From Streptomyces sp. Root431 (GTDB lineage Bacteria; Actinomycetota; Actinomycetes; Streptomycetales; Streptomycetaceae): 64,000 nt of DNA. Of this stretch, positions 53,160-62,508 are shown piece after piece. Within the stretch, counting starts at the first letter, position 1. Every line of letters starts with the position of its first letter. The notes beneath the pieces were generated by a model. The model was not told the DNA's origin. It saw nothing but the letters and a program-made list of their open reading frames with translations, and made no database searches. Both the position numbers and the translations under genes were made by a program. Where the stretch lies: the NCBI RefSeq assembly GCF_001426585.1, contig NZ_LMEI01000009.1:386189-450188 (forward strand). Reading direction: 5' to 3'.

Positions 53160-54327
53160 GGTTGGGCTCCTGCATCGTGACGCAGTGCGCGCCACCGCCG
53201 CCGTTGCCGTAGAGGTTGTCGAGGTTGAGCTGGACGACCGGGCGGCCGTAGGCGGCGGCGATGGCCGTCTTGGCCGCCGCGTCCTTGGCGGTGTCGCCGA
53301 ACTGGGTGGTGATGACCGCGCTGTTGGTGACGGTCCAGTTCATGTAGGAGCTGAGGAAGTCCTGTCGCTGGCCCGCCGGGATGCGGGGCAGCGTGTCGGG
53401 GCCCTGGATGGTGAGGACCTGGAGCCGGCGGCCCCTGGCGTCGGTCGCGTTCACCAGCACGTTGTGGATGGCCTGGGCGTTGGCGGTCCAGACGTCCGGG
53501 CGTACGGCGCCGGCCAGTTGCACCATCACCACGCCGGGCTTGATGTACCGGGCGGTGCCGTCGATGTGGCCGTCGGTGACGTCCTGCCCCTTGACGCCGG
53601 GCAGCCAGATCATCTTGGTGGCGCCGAACCGGGACAGCAGCTCCGCCTCGATCTGGCTGCGGGACTTGCCCGGGTTGCGGTTGCTGTTCAGCCAGCAGCT
53701 CTCGGTGGCCATCAGGGTACCGTCGCCGTCGTACTCCACGCCGCCGCCCTCGCCGACCACGGACGCCTTCGCGAACGTGACGCCGTTGTAGGCGGCGAGC
53801 CGCTGCGCGACCACGCGGTCCTTGTCGTAGGCCGAGGCGGGGATGCCGTAGAAGCGCGTGGCGTTCTCGCCCCAGGCGTTGAAGTTGAGGCCGAAGGCGT
53901 CCATGCCGCCGGCACCGTCGACGCGGAACAGCGGGCCGGTGTCGCGCATCCAGCAGTCCGAGACCGGGACCGAGCTGATCACCGTGACGGTGGACCCGCA
54001 CATGCTCCGGGCCTGCGAGGCGGCCGACGAGCCGTCCGCGCACATCACGACGGGCTCGTACTTGGCGACCTCCTTCGCGAGCTTGGCGATGTCGGCCTGG
54101 ATCTTGGACAGCAGGCTGCCCCAGATCGTGTTGCTGGAGGGCCAGGCCATCCAGGTCCGCTTGTGCGACGTCTCCTCGCCGGGCACGCGCCAGGACGCGG
54201 CCTGGGCGGGCTGGATGCCGCCGAGGACGGGTCCCACGGCAAGTCCGGCCGCGACCGCGCCGGTTCGGGCCAGGAGGGTTCTGCGGTCGATGCCCGGTCG
54301 TCGTTCGCCGTCGTGCTCTGTCTTCAC
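53155..54327 (-). CDS. Tat-secreted agmatine deiminase-family protein (paralogue 1)
   Basis: This 390-residue guanidino-modifying enzyme (PAD_porph superfamily) has a twin-arginine signal peptide: DRRTLLART followed by AVAAGLAVGPVLGG and a cleavage site near AQA. The mature enzyme carries the substrate/catalytic motifs DCWMRDTGP, GQDVTDGHIDGTARY (catalytic His) and GGGGAHCVTMQEP (nucleophile Cys). All catalytic residues are therefore kept. Canonical agmatine deiminases are cytoplasmic, so export is unusual. It is the second gene of an operon with an NCS1 permease 55 bases upstream. Confidence 0.9.
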   Translation of the reverse strand: MKTEHDGERRPGIDRRTLLARTGAVAAGLAVGPVLGGIQPAQAASWRVPGEETSHKRTWMAWPSSNTIWGSLLSKIQADIAKLAKEVAKYEPVVMCADGSSAASQARSMCGSTVTVISSVPVSDCWMRDTGPLFRVDGAGGMDAFGLNFNAWGENATRFYGIPASAYDKDRVVAQRLAAYNGVTFAKASVVGEGGGVEYDGDGTLMATESCWLNSNRNPGKSRSQIEAELLSRFGATKMIWLPGVKGQDVTDGHIDGTARYIKPGVVMVQLAGAVRPDVWTANAQAIHNVLVNATDARGRRLQVLTIQGPDTLPRIPAGQRQDFLSSYMNWTVTNSAVITTQFGDTAKDAAAKTAIAAAYGRPVVQLNLDNLYGNGGGGAHCVTMQEPNR

Positions 54328-54382
54328 GTGATGCTCCTTCTCGGAAAAGCTCGGGAGGTTCCTTACGTGCAGCGCGCGTCGT

Positions 54383-55834
54383 TCAGTGGAGTGGTTCCAG
54401 CAGTCCCTCCTCCCGGACCATCCGGCGCTCGGTCGCCAGATCGAGGCTTCGGGCGAACGCCCAGTACGCGCCGCCGGCCACGGGGAGGCCGACGAAGATC
54501 GAGCAGTCCACGCCGCCGAGGAGCTCCGCGACGGGACCGACGTAGAGGCCGGTGATGACCATGAAGGGAGCCATGCAGGCGAGGCCGATTCCGTAGGCGA
54601 GGTTGCCGCGCCGGCCCCATCTGCCGTAGATGCCGTCCGGGTTGAAGATCTCCTTGACGACGTACTGGCCCCGTCGGGCGAAGAAGAAGTCGACCAGGTT
54701 GATGGCCGTCCACGGGATAAAGAGGTACGTCAGCACCACCACCACGTTGGCGAAGAACCAGTTGAACTGGTCGATGCCGACGAGCGTGGAGACGGTCCCG
54801 ACGGCCACCAGCATGATCCCGATGGTCGCGACCCGGATGGTCCGCGTCGGCTTGACCGGCCGGAACGAGTCCATGATCGAGATCATGGTGAGGCTTCCGC
54901 CGTACTGGTTGATCGCCATGATGGAGAGCAGCCCGACCAGCAGGACGACGACGGCGACCGTGCCGAACCCTTGGAAGAGCCGGTCGGCCGCCAGTTTCAG
55001 GGCGGTCACGGGGTCGGTGCCCTCGGGGGCTCCGGCGGAGACCACGGCGCCGAGGATGAACACCCAGATCCCGGAGATCGCACTGGGCAGGAACGTCCAC
55101 CAGAAGGTGCTGCGGACGGAGACGTCGGGTCTGAGGTAGCGCGAGTAGTCCGAGACGTACGGCGCCCAGCCGAGCTGGAAGCCGGCGACGAAGACGAACA
55201 CGAGCATGAAGGGCGCGAGGTCGAACGGGCCGGCGTCCCAGACCCCGTCCGGCAGTCCCCCGCCGAAGAGGGCGGACAGGGTGACGGCCGCGGTGATCAC
55301 GACGAAGGGCCAGGTGAGCCACTTGTTGATCCGGTGGATCCACTCGTACCCGAAGAGGGCGATCACGGTCGCCACCGCGGCGGCGAGCACATAGCCGACC
55401 CCGTTCGGGACCCCGGTGAGCAGGTTCATGGCCTGGCCGGACAGCAGGGCGTCGGACGTGTTGAAGGCTATGTAGTTGACCAGGGCGAAGACCCACACGG
55501 TGAGCGCGGCTCCCAGGTAGCCGAACTGCGGCCGGGACTGGACGAGTTGGGGAAGGCCGAGCTGGGGGCCCTGTGCCGAGTGGAACGCCATGAAGAACGT
55601 GCCGAAGAGGGAGCCGAGGACGGTGGCGATGATCGTCCAGACGAGCGAGGCACCCATGGAGAGCGTCACGACGCCGGTCGCGAGGCCGGTGAGGTTGAGG
55701 CTGCCGACGAACCAGATGGCCCCGACGTTCGAGGGCTTGCCGTGCCGTTCCGCCAGCGGCACCCAGTCGATCGAGTGTTGTTCGATGCCCGCGAGAGGTG
55801 CGGAGTCATGCGTCTGCGAGGCAACTGGCCCCAT
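54383..55834 (-). CDS. NCS1-family nucleobase/allantoin/hydantoin permease
   Basis: This 483-residue Na+- or H+-coupled carrier of the NCS1 family has about 12 helices. Conserved elements are IEQHSIDWVPLAERHGKPSN before TM1, NLTGLATGVVTLSMGAS, QSRPQFGYLGAALTV in the substrate region, APYVSDYSRYLRPDVS and INQYGGSLTMISIMDSFRPV. The family imports cytosine, allantoin, hydantoins and related compounds. The pairing with deiminases suggests uptake of a ureido or guanidino product. The start ATG at 55834 (MGPVASQTHD) has AGGAG 7 bases upstream. The promoter carries the GACTGAAA-type palindrome. Confidence 0.92.
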   Translation of the reverse strand: MGPVASQTHDSAPLAGIEQHSIDWVPLAERHGKPSNVGAIWFVGSLNLTGLATGVVTLSMGASLVWTIIATVLGSLFGTFFMAFHSAQGPQLGLPQLVQSRPQFGYLGAALTVWVFALVNYIAFNTSDALLSGQAMNLLTGVPNGVGYVLAAAVATVIALFGYEWIHRINKWLTWPFVVITAAVTLSALFGGGLPDGVWDAGPFDLAPFMLVFVFVAGFQLGWAPYVSDYSRYLRPDVSVRSTFWWTFLPSAISGIWVFILGAVVSAGAPEGTDPVTALKLAADRLFQGFGTVAVVVLLVGLLSIMAINQYGGSLTMISIMDSFRPVKPTRTIRVATIGIMLVAVGTVSTLVGIDQFNWFFANVVVVLTYLFIPWTAINLVDFFFARRGQYVVKEIFNPDGIYGRWGRRGNLAYGIGLACMAPFMVITGLYVGPVAELLGGVDCSIFVGLPVAGGAYWAFARSLDLATERRMVREEGLLEPLH

Positions 55835-55907
55835 GTGGGCTCCTGTCCAGGGTGCGTCCATGAATCCGTTCAGCGCCCATGACCTCGGGGCGCTGAACGG
55901 TGGGCTC

Positions 55908-55972
55908 ACCCTAGGGACTGACTCAAATTTCAGTCAATGCTCCGGACAGAGTCATTGACGGAATTTTCAGGA
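55908..55972 (-). promoter_or_regulatory. Promoter and palindromic operators of the NCS1-deiminase operon
   Basis: Leftward, -35 TTGACT (55932-55937), an 18-bp spacer and -10 TAGGGT (55908-55913) form a good promoter. The palindrome GACTCAAATTTCAGTC (55920-55935, one mismatch) covers the -35 and spacer. A degenerate second copy, GACGGAATTTTCAGGA, is at 55957-55972. The perfect form is found upstream of the other deiminase operon at 63626. Confidence 0.7.
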
Positions 55973-55990
55973 GTGCCGGGCCGACCGCCC

Positions 55991-57136
55991 TCAGGCGGCG
56001 GGCTGCTGCTGCGTGACGCAGTGGATGCCGCCGCCGCCCGTGCCGAGACGGTCGATGTCGAGCTGCTCGATGCGACGGTCGGGGTAGAGGCGGGCCAGGG
56101 TCGCCTTCGCGGCCTCGTCCGCCCTCTTGTCGCCGAACTGGGCCGAGATGACGGCGTCGTTGCAGAGGTAGAAGTTGGCGTAGGAGGCGAGGAAGTCCCG
56201 GTTCGCGGAGCGGATCCTGTTGTAGTCCGGGCCCTGGAGGCGCATGACGTCCATCGCCCGGCCGGCGGCGGTCGTCGAGGCGGACAGGACGCTGTACTGC
56301 TTGCGCGCGTCGCGGGCGTAGTCGTCGGTGTCGGCGGCGATCGGCATCTGGACGAGGGCCTCGCCGGGGGCGAGGAACCGGGACGTGGCGTCGACGTGGT
56401 CGTCGGTGATGTCCTGGCCGTAGACGCCGTCGAACCAGATGACCTTGGACGCGCCGTACGCGTCGCACATCGCCCGCTCCAACTGGCGTTCCGATATCCC
56501 GGGGTTCCGGTTGCGGTTCACGATGCTGCTGCGGGTGGCCATCAGGGTGCCGGCGCCGTCCTGTTCGATGGCCCCGCCCTCTCCGACCAGGTCGGCGTAG
56601 GTGAAGGGGACGCCGACATAGGCGGCGATCCGCTCGGCGACGAGGGCGTCCTTCGCGTGGGTCTGCTTGTCGCCCCAGCCGTTGAAGTTGAGGCCCACGG
56701 TGTCGAGTCCGCCGTAGCCGTCGGTACGGAAGACGGGCCCGGTGTCGCGCATCCAGCAGTCGTCGACGGGGATGGAGCTGATGACGGTGACCGTGGGGCC
56801 GCACATCTGGCGGGCCTTGGCGGCGCTGCCGGGGTTGGCGCACAGGACGACGGGCTCGTACTTCGCGATCGTGCGGGCGATCAGGGCGATGTCCGCCTGG
56901 ACGCCGCTCAGTTTGCCGCGCCAGATGGACGTGGTGTCCGGCCAGGCCATCCACGTACGGGTGTGGCGGACGTCCTCGACCGGTACGCGGAAGACGCCGG
57001 CGGCCGGCGCGGCCCCTGCCCTGTCCTGGAGGGTCGTCGCGAGGGCGGCGCCGGCCGCGGTCAGGCCCGCCGCCGCGAGGAATCGGCGCCGGTTCAGCCC
57101 GGGCCCTGCGTGTCGGCCGACGGTGTGGTCGTTCAT
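55991..57136 (-). CDS. Tat-secreted agmatine deiminase-family protein (paralogue 2)
   Basis: This 381-residue paralogue of the protein at 53155 has a classical Tat signal: NRRRFLAAAGLTAAGAALA, cleavage near AGA. Motifs are DCWMRDTGP, GQDITDDHVDATSRF and GGGGIHCVTQQQP, so the nucleophile Cys and catalytic His are kept. The Gly of DGH is Asp (DDH), which may change substrate choice. It lies 27 bases downstream of the DppF-like ATPase and is the last gene of the long ABC transporter operon. GGAGG precedes the ATG. Confidence 0.9.
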   Translation of the reverse strand: MNDHTVGRHAGPGLNRRRFLAAAGLTAAGAALATTLQDRAGAAPAAGVFRVPVEDVRHTRTWMAWPDTTSIWRGKLSGVQADIALIARTIAKYEPVVLCANPGSAAKARQMCGPTVTVISSIPVDDCWMRDTGPVFRTDGYGGLDTVGLNFNGWGDKQTHAKDALVAERIAAYVGVPFTYADLVGEGGAIEQDGAGTLMATRSSIVNRNRNPGISERQLERAMCDAYGASKVIWFDGVYGQDITDDHVDATSRFLAPGEALVQMPIAADTDDYARDARKQYSVLSASTTAAGRAMDVMRLQGPDYNRIRSANRDFLASYANFYLCNDAVISAQFGDKRADEAAKATLARLYPDRRIEQLDIDRLGTGGGGIHCVTQQQPAA

Positions 57137-57163
57137 GGCTTGCCTCCAGTGTGTCAACTGCGG

Positions 57164-57961
57164 TCAGAGGGCCCGGCGGGCCGCGGCGATCGCCTCGGGA
57201 TCCCAGCCGGGACGGGGCACCGACTCCAACAGGAGCCGGGTGTACGGGTGTTGGGGCGTGGCGAGCACCTCGGCCGTGGGGCCGGCCTCGACGACGCGGC
57301 CCTGCCGCATGACGATGACGTCGTCGGTGACGCAGCGGACGACGCCGAGGTCGTGGGTGATGAACAGGTAGCCGATCCGGGTCTCCGCCCGGATGTCGGC
57401 GAGCAGGTTGAGGATCTGCGCCTGTACGGAGACGTCGAGGGCGGCGACCGCCTCGTCCAGGACGAGCACGGCCGGTTTCACGGCGAGTGCGCGGGCGATG
57501 GCGACGCGCTGGCGCTGGCCGCCGGAGAGCTGGCGCGGCCGTGCGTCGGCGGCGCGGCTGCCCAGGCCGACCTGGTCGAGGAGTTCCCGTACGCGCCGGT
57601 CGTGGTCGGCGCCGGGGAAGTGCAGCCGCAGGGTCTCGCGCAGCACCTGCTCGACGCTGGTCCTCGGGTCGAGGGAGAGGTACGGGTCCTGGAAGACCAT
57701 CTGCACCTGGCGCGCCCGTGCCAGGCGCCGGGCCCGGCCGCGGCCCCGCACGTCGCGGGCTCGGCCCCGTACGAGGACGTCTCCGTCGTCGGCCTGCTCC
57801 AGACCGACGACGATCCGGGCGGTGGTGGTCTTTCCGGACCCGGATTCGCCGACGATGCCCAGGGATCCGCCTTCGGGGAGCGCGAAGGACACGTCGTCGA
57901 CGGCGCGGACGCTTCCGAAGGTGCGTTGGAGGCCGACGGCCTCCAGTGCGTACTCAGGCAT
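57164..57961 (-). CDS. Oligopeptide/nickel-type ABC transporter ATPase (DppF-like)
   Basis: This 265-residue ATPase has Walker A GESGSGKTTT, the Q-loop FQDPYLSLDPRTS typical of Opp/Dpp systems, the signature LSGGQRQR, Walker B AVLVLDEAVAALD, in which the usual EPTSALD is EAVAALD, and THDLGVVR. The C-terminal TPQHPYTRLLLESVP is the Opp/Dpp C-terminal signature. It lacks the Cys-rich oligo_HPY extension of its partner. The ATG at 57961 overlaps the upstream ATPase gene by 8 bases. Confidence 0.93.
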   Translation of the reverse strand: MPEYALEAVGLQRTFGSVRAVDDVSFALPEGGSLGIVGESGSGKTTTARIVVGLEQADDGDVLVRGRARDVRGRGRARRLARARQVQMVFQDPYLSLDPRTSVEQVLRETLRLHFPGADHDRRVRELLDQVGLGSRAADARPRQLSGGQRQRVAIARALAVKPAVLVLDEAVAALDVSVQAQILNLLADIRAETRIGYLFITHDLGVVRCVTDDVIVMRQGRVVEAGPTAEVLATPQHPYTRLLLESVPRPGWDPEAIAAARRAL

Positions 57962-58949
57962 CGACGGGGCTCCCTTCGAGACGGTCGCTGTGGTGGCAGG
58001 CGGCCTGATGGCGCGGCAGGCCGGGCGCGGGCTGCGGCTCGGGGGCCTGCCGGGCGCAGATCTCGGTGGCCAGGTGGCACCGGGCGGCGAACGGGCAGCC
58101 GGGCAGCTCCTGCCGGAGGTCGGGCGGCTGGCCGTCGATGGCGGCGAGCCTCCCCTGCGGGGCCTCCAGGCGGGGCGTCGAGGCGAGCAGCGCCGCGGTG
58201 TAGGGGTGCCGGGGCCGAGCGAAGAGGGCTTCGGCGGGGCCGCTCTCGGCGATCCGTCCGGCGTACATGACGTAGACGCGGTCGCTGATGGCGGCGGCGA
58301 GGTCGAGGTCGTGGGTGACGAAGAGCAGGCCGGTGCCGAAGCGTTCACGGAGTTCGGCCAGGAGGGCGACGACCTCGGCCTGGGTGGTGACGTCGAGCGC
58401 GGTGGTGGGCTCGTCGGCGAGCAGGAGGGCGGGGTCCCCCATGAGGGCCGCCGCGATCATGACGCGTTGGAGCATGCCGCCGGAGACCTGACCGGGGTAC
58501 TTGCGCAGGACCGAGTCGTTCAGTCCGACCGCGCGGAGGAGTTCGGCCGCCCGGGCGGTGGCGTCCGCGCGGCCCATGGTGCCGGTCAGGGTGACGCTCT
58601 CGGTGAGGAAGTCGCCGATGCGGCGCAGGGGGTTGAGGGCCGCGCGCGGGTCCTGGAAGATCATCGCCACCGCGCTGGTGCGCAGGGCGCGCAGCTGGTC
58701 GGTGTCCATGGTGAGGACGTCCTCGCCGCGTACGCGTACGGCGCCCTCGACGACGGCGCCGGGCGGCAGCAGGTTCAGGGCGCTGCGCGAGGTGAGGGTC
58801 TTGCCGGACCCGGACTCTCCGACGAGGGCGATGGTCTCGCCGGCGGCGACGTGGAGGTCGACGCCGTCGAGGACGGGGCGGGCCGTGCCGGGCAGGGTGA
58901 TGCGCAGGCCTTGGACGTCGAGCGTGTGGGGAGTCTGCGTGGGTCTCAT
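57954..58949 (-). CDS. Oligopeptide/nickel-type ABC transporter ATPase (DppD-like)
   Basis: This 331-residue ATPase has Walker A GESGSGKTLTS, FQDPRAALNPLRRIGD, the signature VSGGMLQR, Walker B LLLADEPTTALD and VTHDLDLAA. A C-terminal oligo_HPY extension follows (ARPRHPYTAALLASTPRLE, then GCPFAARCHLATEIC with Cys that bind an Fe-S cluster in relatives). The start ATG at 58949 overlaps the permease stop. Together with DppF it energises the importer. Confidence 0.94.
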   Translation of the reverse strand: MRPTQTPHTLDVQGLRITLPGTARPVLDGVDLHVAAGETIALVGESGSGKTLTSRSALNLLPPGAVVEGAVRVRGEDVLTMDTDQLRALRTSAVAMIFQDPRAALNPLRRIGDFLTESVTLTGTMGRADATARAAELLRAVGLNDSVLRKYPGQVSGGMLQRVMIAAALMGDPALLLADEPTTALDVTTQAEVVALLAELRERFGTGLLFVTHDLDLAAAISDRVYVMYAGRIAESGPAEALFARPRHPYTAALLASTPRLEAPQGRLAAIDGQPPDLRQELPGCPFAARCHLATEICARQAPEPQPAPGLPRHQAACHHSDRLEGSPVDA

Positions 58950-59800
58950 GGGGTCCTCCTGGCGACGCGGTCGGCCCAGCGTTCTCCGACCACGTTGAAG
59001 GCGACGACGGTGAGCACGATGAACACGGAGGGCAGGATCGCGGACAGCGGGTAGCCGTGCTGGATGGCGGTCTGGCCGTCGAAGACCATGCGGCCCCAGT
59101 CGGGGGTGAGGGCGGGGATGCCCAGGCCGAGGAAGGACAGGCCGGCGAGGTCCATCAGTGCGTAGCCGAAGTTGATCGTGGACTGGGCGAGGACGACGGG
59201 CGCGATGTTGGGGAGGACGTGGCGCAGGCAGATCTGGAGGCCGGAGTGGCCTTGGACCTGGTAGGCGCTGACGTACGGACGGGCGCGTTCGGCCAGGACG
59301 AGGGAGCGGGTCAGCCGGCTGACGTACGGCAGGTAGGCGATGGAGAGGGCGATGACGGGGGCGATCAGGCCTTCGCCGTAGATCGAGATGATCAGGATCG
59401 CCAGCAGCATGCCGGGGAACGCGAAGACCAGTTCGGTGCTGCGCGACAGGACGGAGTCGAGCCAGCCGCCGCGCCAGGCCGCCGCCATGCCGACCGCGAC
59501 ACCGGCGAGGGTGGAGAAGACCACGACCCCGAGCGGTCCGAGGAGCGAGGTGCGGGCGCCGAGGAGCAGCCGGGACAGGGTGTCGCGTCCGGCGGCGTCG
59601 ACGCCGAGCAGGTGGTCCGGGGAGGGACCGGCCAGCGCGTTGCCGAGGTCGATGGCGTTGGGGTCGTACGGCACGAGCCACGGCGCGAGGAGCGCCACGG
59701 CGGTGACGAGGGCGACGAAGCCGAGACAGAGCAGGTACAGCGGGGACCGGGCGGTGCGGATCTTCGCGAGGCCGGGCCGGCGGGTCAGGACGGCGGTCAT
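58946..59800 (-). CDS. ABC transporter permease (DppC-like)
   Basis: This 284-residue inner-membrane permease has six helices. It has the DppC N-terminal pattern LLAPWLVPYDPNAIDLGNAL, HLLGVDAAGRDTLSRLLLGA, and the EAA loop YQVQGHSGLQICLRHVLPN. Translational overlap with both neighbours shows a single operon. Confidence 0.93.
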   Translation of the reverse strand: MTAVLTRRPGLAKIRTARSPLYLLCLGFVALVTAVALLAPWLVPYDPNAIDLGNALAGPSPDHLLGVDAAGRDTLSRLLLGARTSLLGPLGVVVFSTLAGVAVGMAAAWRGGWLDSVLSRSTELVFAFPGMLLAILIISIYGEGLIAPVIALSIAYLPYVSRLTRSLVLAERARPYVSAYQVQGHSGLQICLRHVLPNIAPVVLAQSTINFGYALMDLAGLSFLGLGIPALTPDWGRMVFDGQTAIQHGYPLSAILPSVFIVLTVVAFNVVGERWADRVARRTP

Positions 59801-60756
59801 GCGGAGGAACTCCTCGATCCGAGCGTGATCCGCGGGTCGACCAACGGCAGCAGCAGGTCGACGATCAGGTTCACGGTCATGAAGAGGGCGACGATGATCA
59901 AGGAGATGGCCTGGACCGTCGGGAAGTCCTTGGTCGTGGTGGAGAGCTCCAGGAGCTGGCCGACGCCGCCGATGCTGAAGGCGGTCTCCACGAGGATCGT
60001 GCAGACGAGCAGGGTGGAGACGATCAGTCCGCCGGTGGTGAGGACGGTGCCGAGCGAATTGCGGAAGACATGGCGGCGGATCACCTGGTGCTCGGGGACG
60101 CCCCTGCTGCGGGCGACGGTGACGTGCTCGCTGTCGAGCGCTTCGGCCATGGCGGAGCGGGTGACCCGGGCGAGCATGCCGATCAGGTAGAGCGCGAGGG
60201 CGATCGCGGGCAGGGTCAGGTGCCAGATCCGGTCGAGGAAGCCCTCGCCGGACCCGCTGCTGGGGAACCAGCCGAGGTTGACGGCGAAGAGCCCCTGGAG
60301 CAGCACGGCCGCGACGAACGACGGGGTGCCGACGGCGAAGGTGGTGCCGACGAGGATGGCCGAGTCGGTGCCACCGCCGCGTACGGCGGCGATCCAGCCC
60401 AGGGCCAGGCCGATCACCGCGACCACGACCAGCGCCATCGCGACGAGCAGCAGCGTGGTGGGGAGACGGTCGGACAGGAGCCGGGAGACGTCGGTGCGGT
60501 AGGTGATGGACCGGCCGAAGTCCCCTTGCACGATGTCGCCGAGCCAGCGGAGGTACCGGACGTGGAACGGGTCGTCCAGGTGGTACTGGGCGTTGATCGC
60601 GGCGAGGGCCTCCGGCGAGGCGGAGCGTCCGGAGAGCAGGAAACTGGCCGGGTTGCCCGGCGCCAGGTACATGGCGCCGAAGACCACGAACGACGCGGCG
60701 AGCAGGGTGGCGGCCATCTCCGCCACCCGTCGTGCGGCGAATCTCAGGAAGTTCAC
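59797..60756 (-). CDS. ABC transporter permease (DppB-like)
   Basis: This 319-residue permease is of the DppB type, with the start NFLRFAARRVAEMAATLLAA, APGNPASFLLSGRSASPEAL, LDDPFHVRYLRWLGDIVQGD and the EAA loop SRGVPEHQVIRRHVFRNSLG. The GTG start at 60756 overlaps the stop of the substrate-binding protein gene by four bases. Confidence 0.93.
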   Translation of the reverse strand: MNFLRFAARRVAEMAATLLAASFVVFGAMYLAPGNPASFLLSGRSASPEALAAINAQYHLDDPFHVRYLRWLGDIVQGDFGRSITYRTDVSRLLSDRLPTTLLLVAMALVVVAVIGLALGWIAAVRGGGTDSAILVGTTFAVGTPSFVAAVLLQGLFAVNLGWFPSSGSGEGFLDRIWHLTLPAIALALYLIGMLARVTRSAMAEALDSEHVTVARSRGVPEHQVIRRHVFRNSLGTVLTTGGLIVSTLLVCTILVETAFSIGGVGQLLELSTTTKDFPTVQAISLIIVALFMTVNLIVDLLLPLVDPRITLGSRSSSA

Positions 60757-62429
60757 CGCACGGCCCCCGCGTCCGCTGCCCCGACGTCCGCGGCCCACGG
60801 GTAGTACATGTACGCGATGGTGGTGGGGGCGCCGGTGATCCTCTTGTTGAGGAAGACCGCGGTGGGCCACTCGGCGACCGGGATCCACAGCAACTGCTCG
60901 ACGGCGTGCTTCTGCAGCTCGGTCTCGATCTTCATCCGCTGGTCGGGCTGGTAGACGGCGGTGGCCCGGTCGACGAGGGAGTCGTAGCGCTTGTCGCTGT
61001 AGCCGGCGAAGTTCATGTAGGCACCGGTCTTGAAGTTCGTCAGCAGGTCCAGCGGGTCGGTGATCGAGTCGTAGTAGGTGAGCGGGAACATGTCGATGCC
61101 CTCGCGCGCCTCGGGGTCGGTGAAGAGCGCCGTGAAGGCGTTGGGCGCGATCGTCTTGAGGTTGATCTTCAGCCCGATCTGGCTGCCGGCGGCCTGGACG
61201 GCGGTGGCGAGCAGCGAGACGTCCTGGCCGATGGAGCTGGTGGCGACGGTCAGGGTCTTGCCGGTGGCTCCGGCCTCCTTGATCAGCGCCTTGGCCTTCT
61301 CGATGTCCTGCGCCGCGGGCGGCAGCGCGGCGAAGGCGGCCTTCCGGGTCTGCTCCGATGCGCCGGCCCAGGCGGCCCGGGTGGTGAGCGAGTTGGTGAC
61401 GGTGCCGGCGCCGCCGAGCCCGGCCTTGACGAACCCGGACCGGTCGAGGGCCAGAGAGAGCGCCTTGCGTACGCGGAGGTCGCCGAGCGGGCCCTTCATG
61501 TTGGTGACGTTGACGTTGACCGTGCTGAGGCCCTCGCCGAAGTACAGGGTGCCGAGGCCGCTGTCGCGCAGACGGCCGTAGCTCTCGGTGGGGATCAGGT
61601 AGCCGCCGTCGACGTCCCCGCTGAGCATGGCGTTGGTACGGGCGGAGGGGTCGGTCAGGACCCGGAAGACGGCCTTCTTCGCCTTGGCCTTGGTGCCCCA
61701 GTAGCCGTCGAACCGTTCCAGTTCGATCGACTGGCCCTTGCTCCAGGTGCCGAGCTTGAACGGGCCGGTACAGGCGAGGTCACCGGTGGTGCCGTAGTCC
61801 TTGCCGGCCGCCTCGACGCCGGACTTGGAGGCGACGACTCCGGCGGCGGTCGCCATGTACTGGGGGAACTGGGAGTCGGGCTTCTTGAGCTTGACGGTGA
61901 CTTGGAGCGGGCCGGTCTTCCGTATCGAGGCGACGTTCTGGAAGTTCTGCGCCCAGGCGGCGGCGTTGTCCGGGTCCCGCTGGCGGCCGAGGCTGTAGAC
62001 GACGTCGTCGGCGGTCAGCACCTTGCCGTCGTGGAAGCGCACTCCGGCCCGCAGGTCGTAGATCCAGGTGGCGGGGTCCGGGTTCGACGCCTTCCGCGCA
62101 AGGCCGGGCTGGAGGGTGAGCCCCGGGGTCCAGCGCATCAGGCTCTCGCACACGTTGGACAGGATCGTGTTCTGCGGGTAGTCGAACGCGAGCGTGTAGT
62201 CGAGGGTGGGCGGCTCGGCGTAGACGGCCCAGGTGAAGGAGTCGATCTCGCCGCGGGCCGGCGGCGTCGAGGCGGACAGCTTGACCTCGGCGCCGGTGAC
62301 GCCCGCGTCCTTCGGCGGGCCCGAGCAGGCCGCGAGGGCGGCGAGGGAGGTGAGGACGGCCGTCGTCACGGCGATCCGGCCGTGCCTGCCGCGGGGCCGT
62401 CTGCCGCCCGGCGAGGGGGGTGTGGTCAT
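60753..62429 (-). CDS. Family 5 solute-binding lipoprotein (Dpp/Opp type)
   Basis: This 558-residue extracellular lipoprotein has a lipoprotein signal ending LTSLAALAACS (Cys about 36). The family 5 fold follows: AVYAEPPTLDYTLAFDYPQN, NVCESLMRWTPG, RAGVRFHDGKVLTADDVVYS, DPSARTNAMLSGDVDGGYLI and VRKALSLALDRSGFV. It defines the importer's specificity. The ligand is not readable, but deiminases at both ends of the operon argue for agmatine, N-carbamoylputrescine or an arginine-type peptide. It is 79 bases downstream of the cytoplasmic deiminase gene. Confidence 0.93.
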   Translation of the reverse strand: MTTPPSPGGRRPRGRHGRIAVTTAVLTSLAALAACSGPPKDAGVTGAEVKLSASTPPARGEIDSFTWAVYAEPPTLDYTLAFDYPQNTILSNVCESLMRWTPGLTLQPGLARKASNPDPATWIYDLRAGVRFHDGKVLTADDVVYSLGRQRDPDNAAAWAQNFQNVASIRKTGPLQVTVKLKKPDSQFPQYMATAAGVVASKSGVEAAGKDYGTTGDLACTGPFKLGTWSKGQSIELERFDGYWGTKAKAKKAVFRVLTDPSARTNAMLSGDVDGGYLIPTESYGRLRDSGLGTLYFGEGLSTVNVNVTNMKGPLGDLRVRKALSLALDRSGFVKAGLGGAGTVTNSLTTRAAWAGASEQTRKAAFAALPPAAQDIEKAKALIKEAGATGKTLTVATSSIGQDVSLLATAVQAAGSQIGLKINLKTIAPNAFTALFTDPEAREGIDMFPLTYYDSITDPLDLLTNFKTGAYMNFAGYSDKRYDSLVDRATAVYQPDQRMKIETELQKHAVEQLLWIPVAEWPTAVFLNKRITGAPTTIAYMYYPWAADVGAADAGAVR

Positions 62430-62508
62430 CGTCGCGCTCTCTTTCCGTGAGGGGTGCGGGGGCCGGAGGGCCGCTGGAGCGGCCCTCCGGGAGCGGTCCG
62501 TGCTCGGT

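Noticed and set aside
53155..57136. Exported deiminases as peptidyl-arginine deiminase virulence factors
   Set aside because: The fold family includes Porphyromonas PAD, but genomic linkage to small-molecule importers favours a free guanidino substrate; sequence alone cannot exclude the protein-deiminating option.
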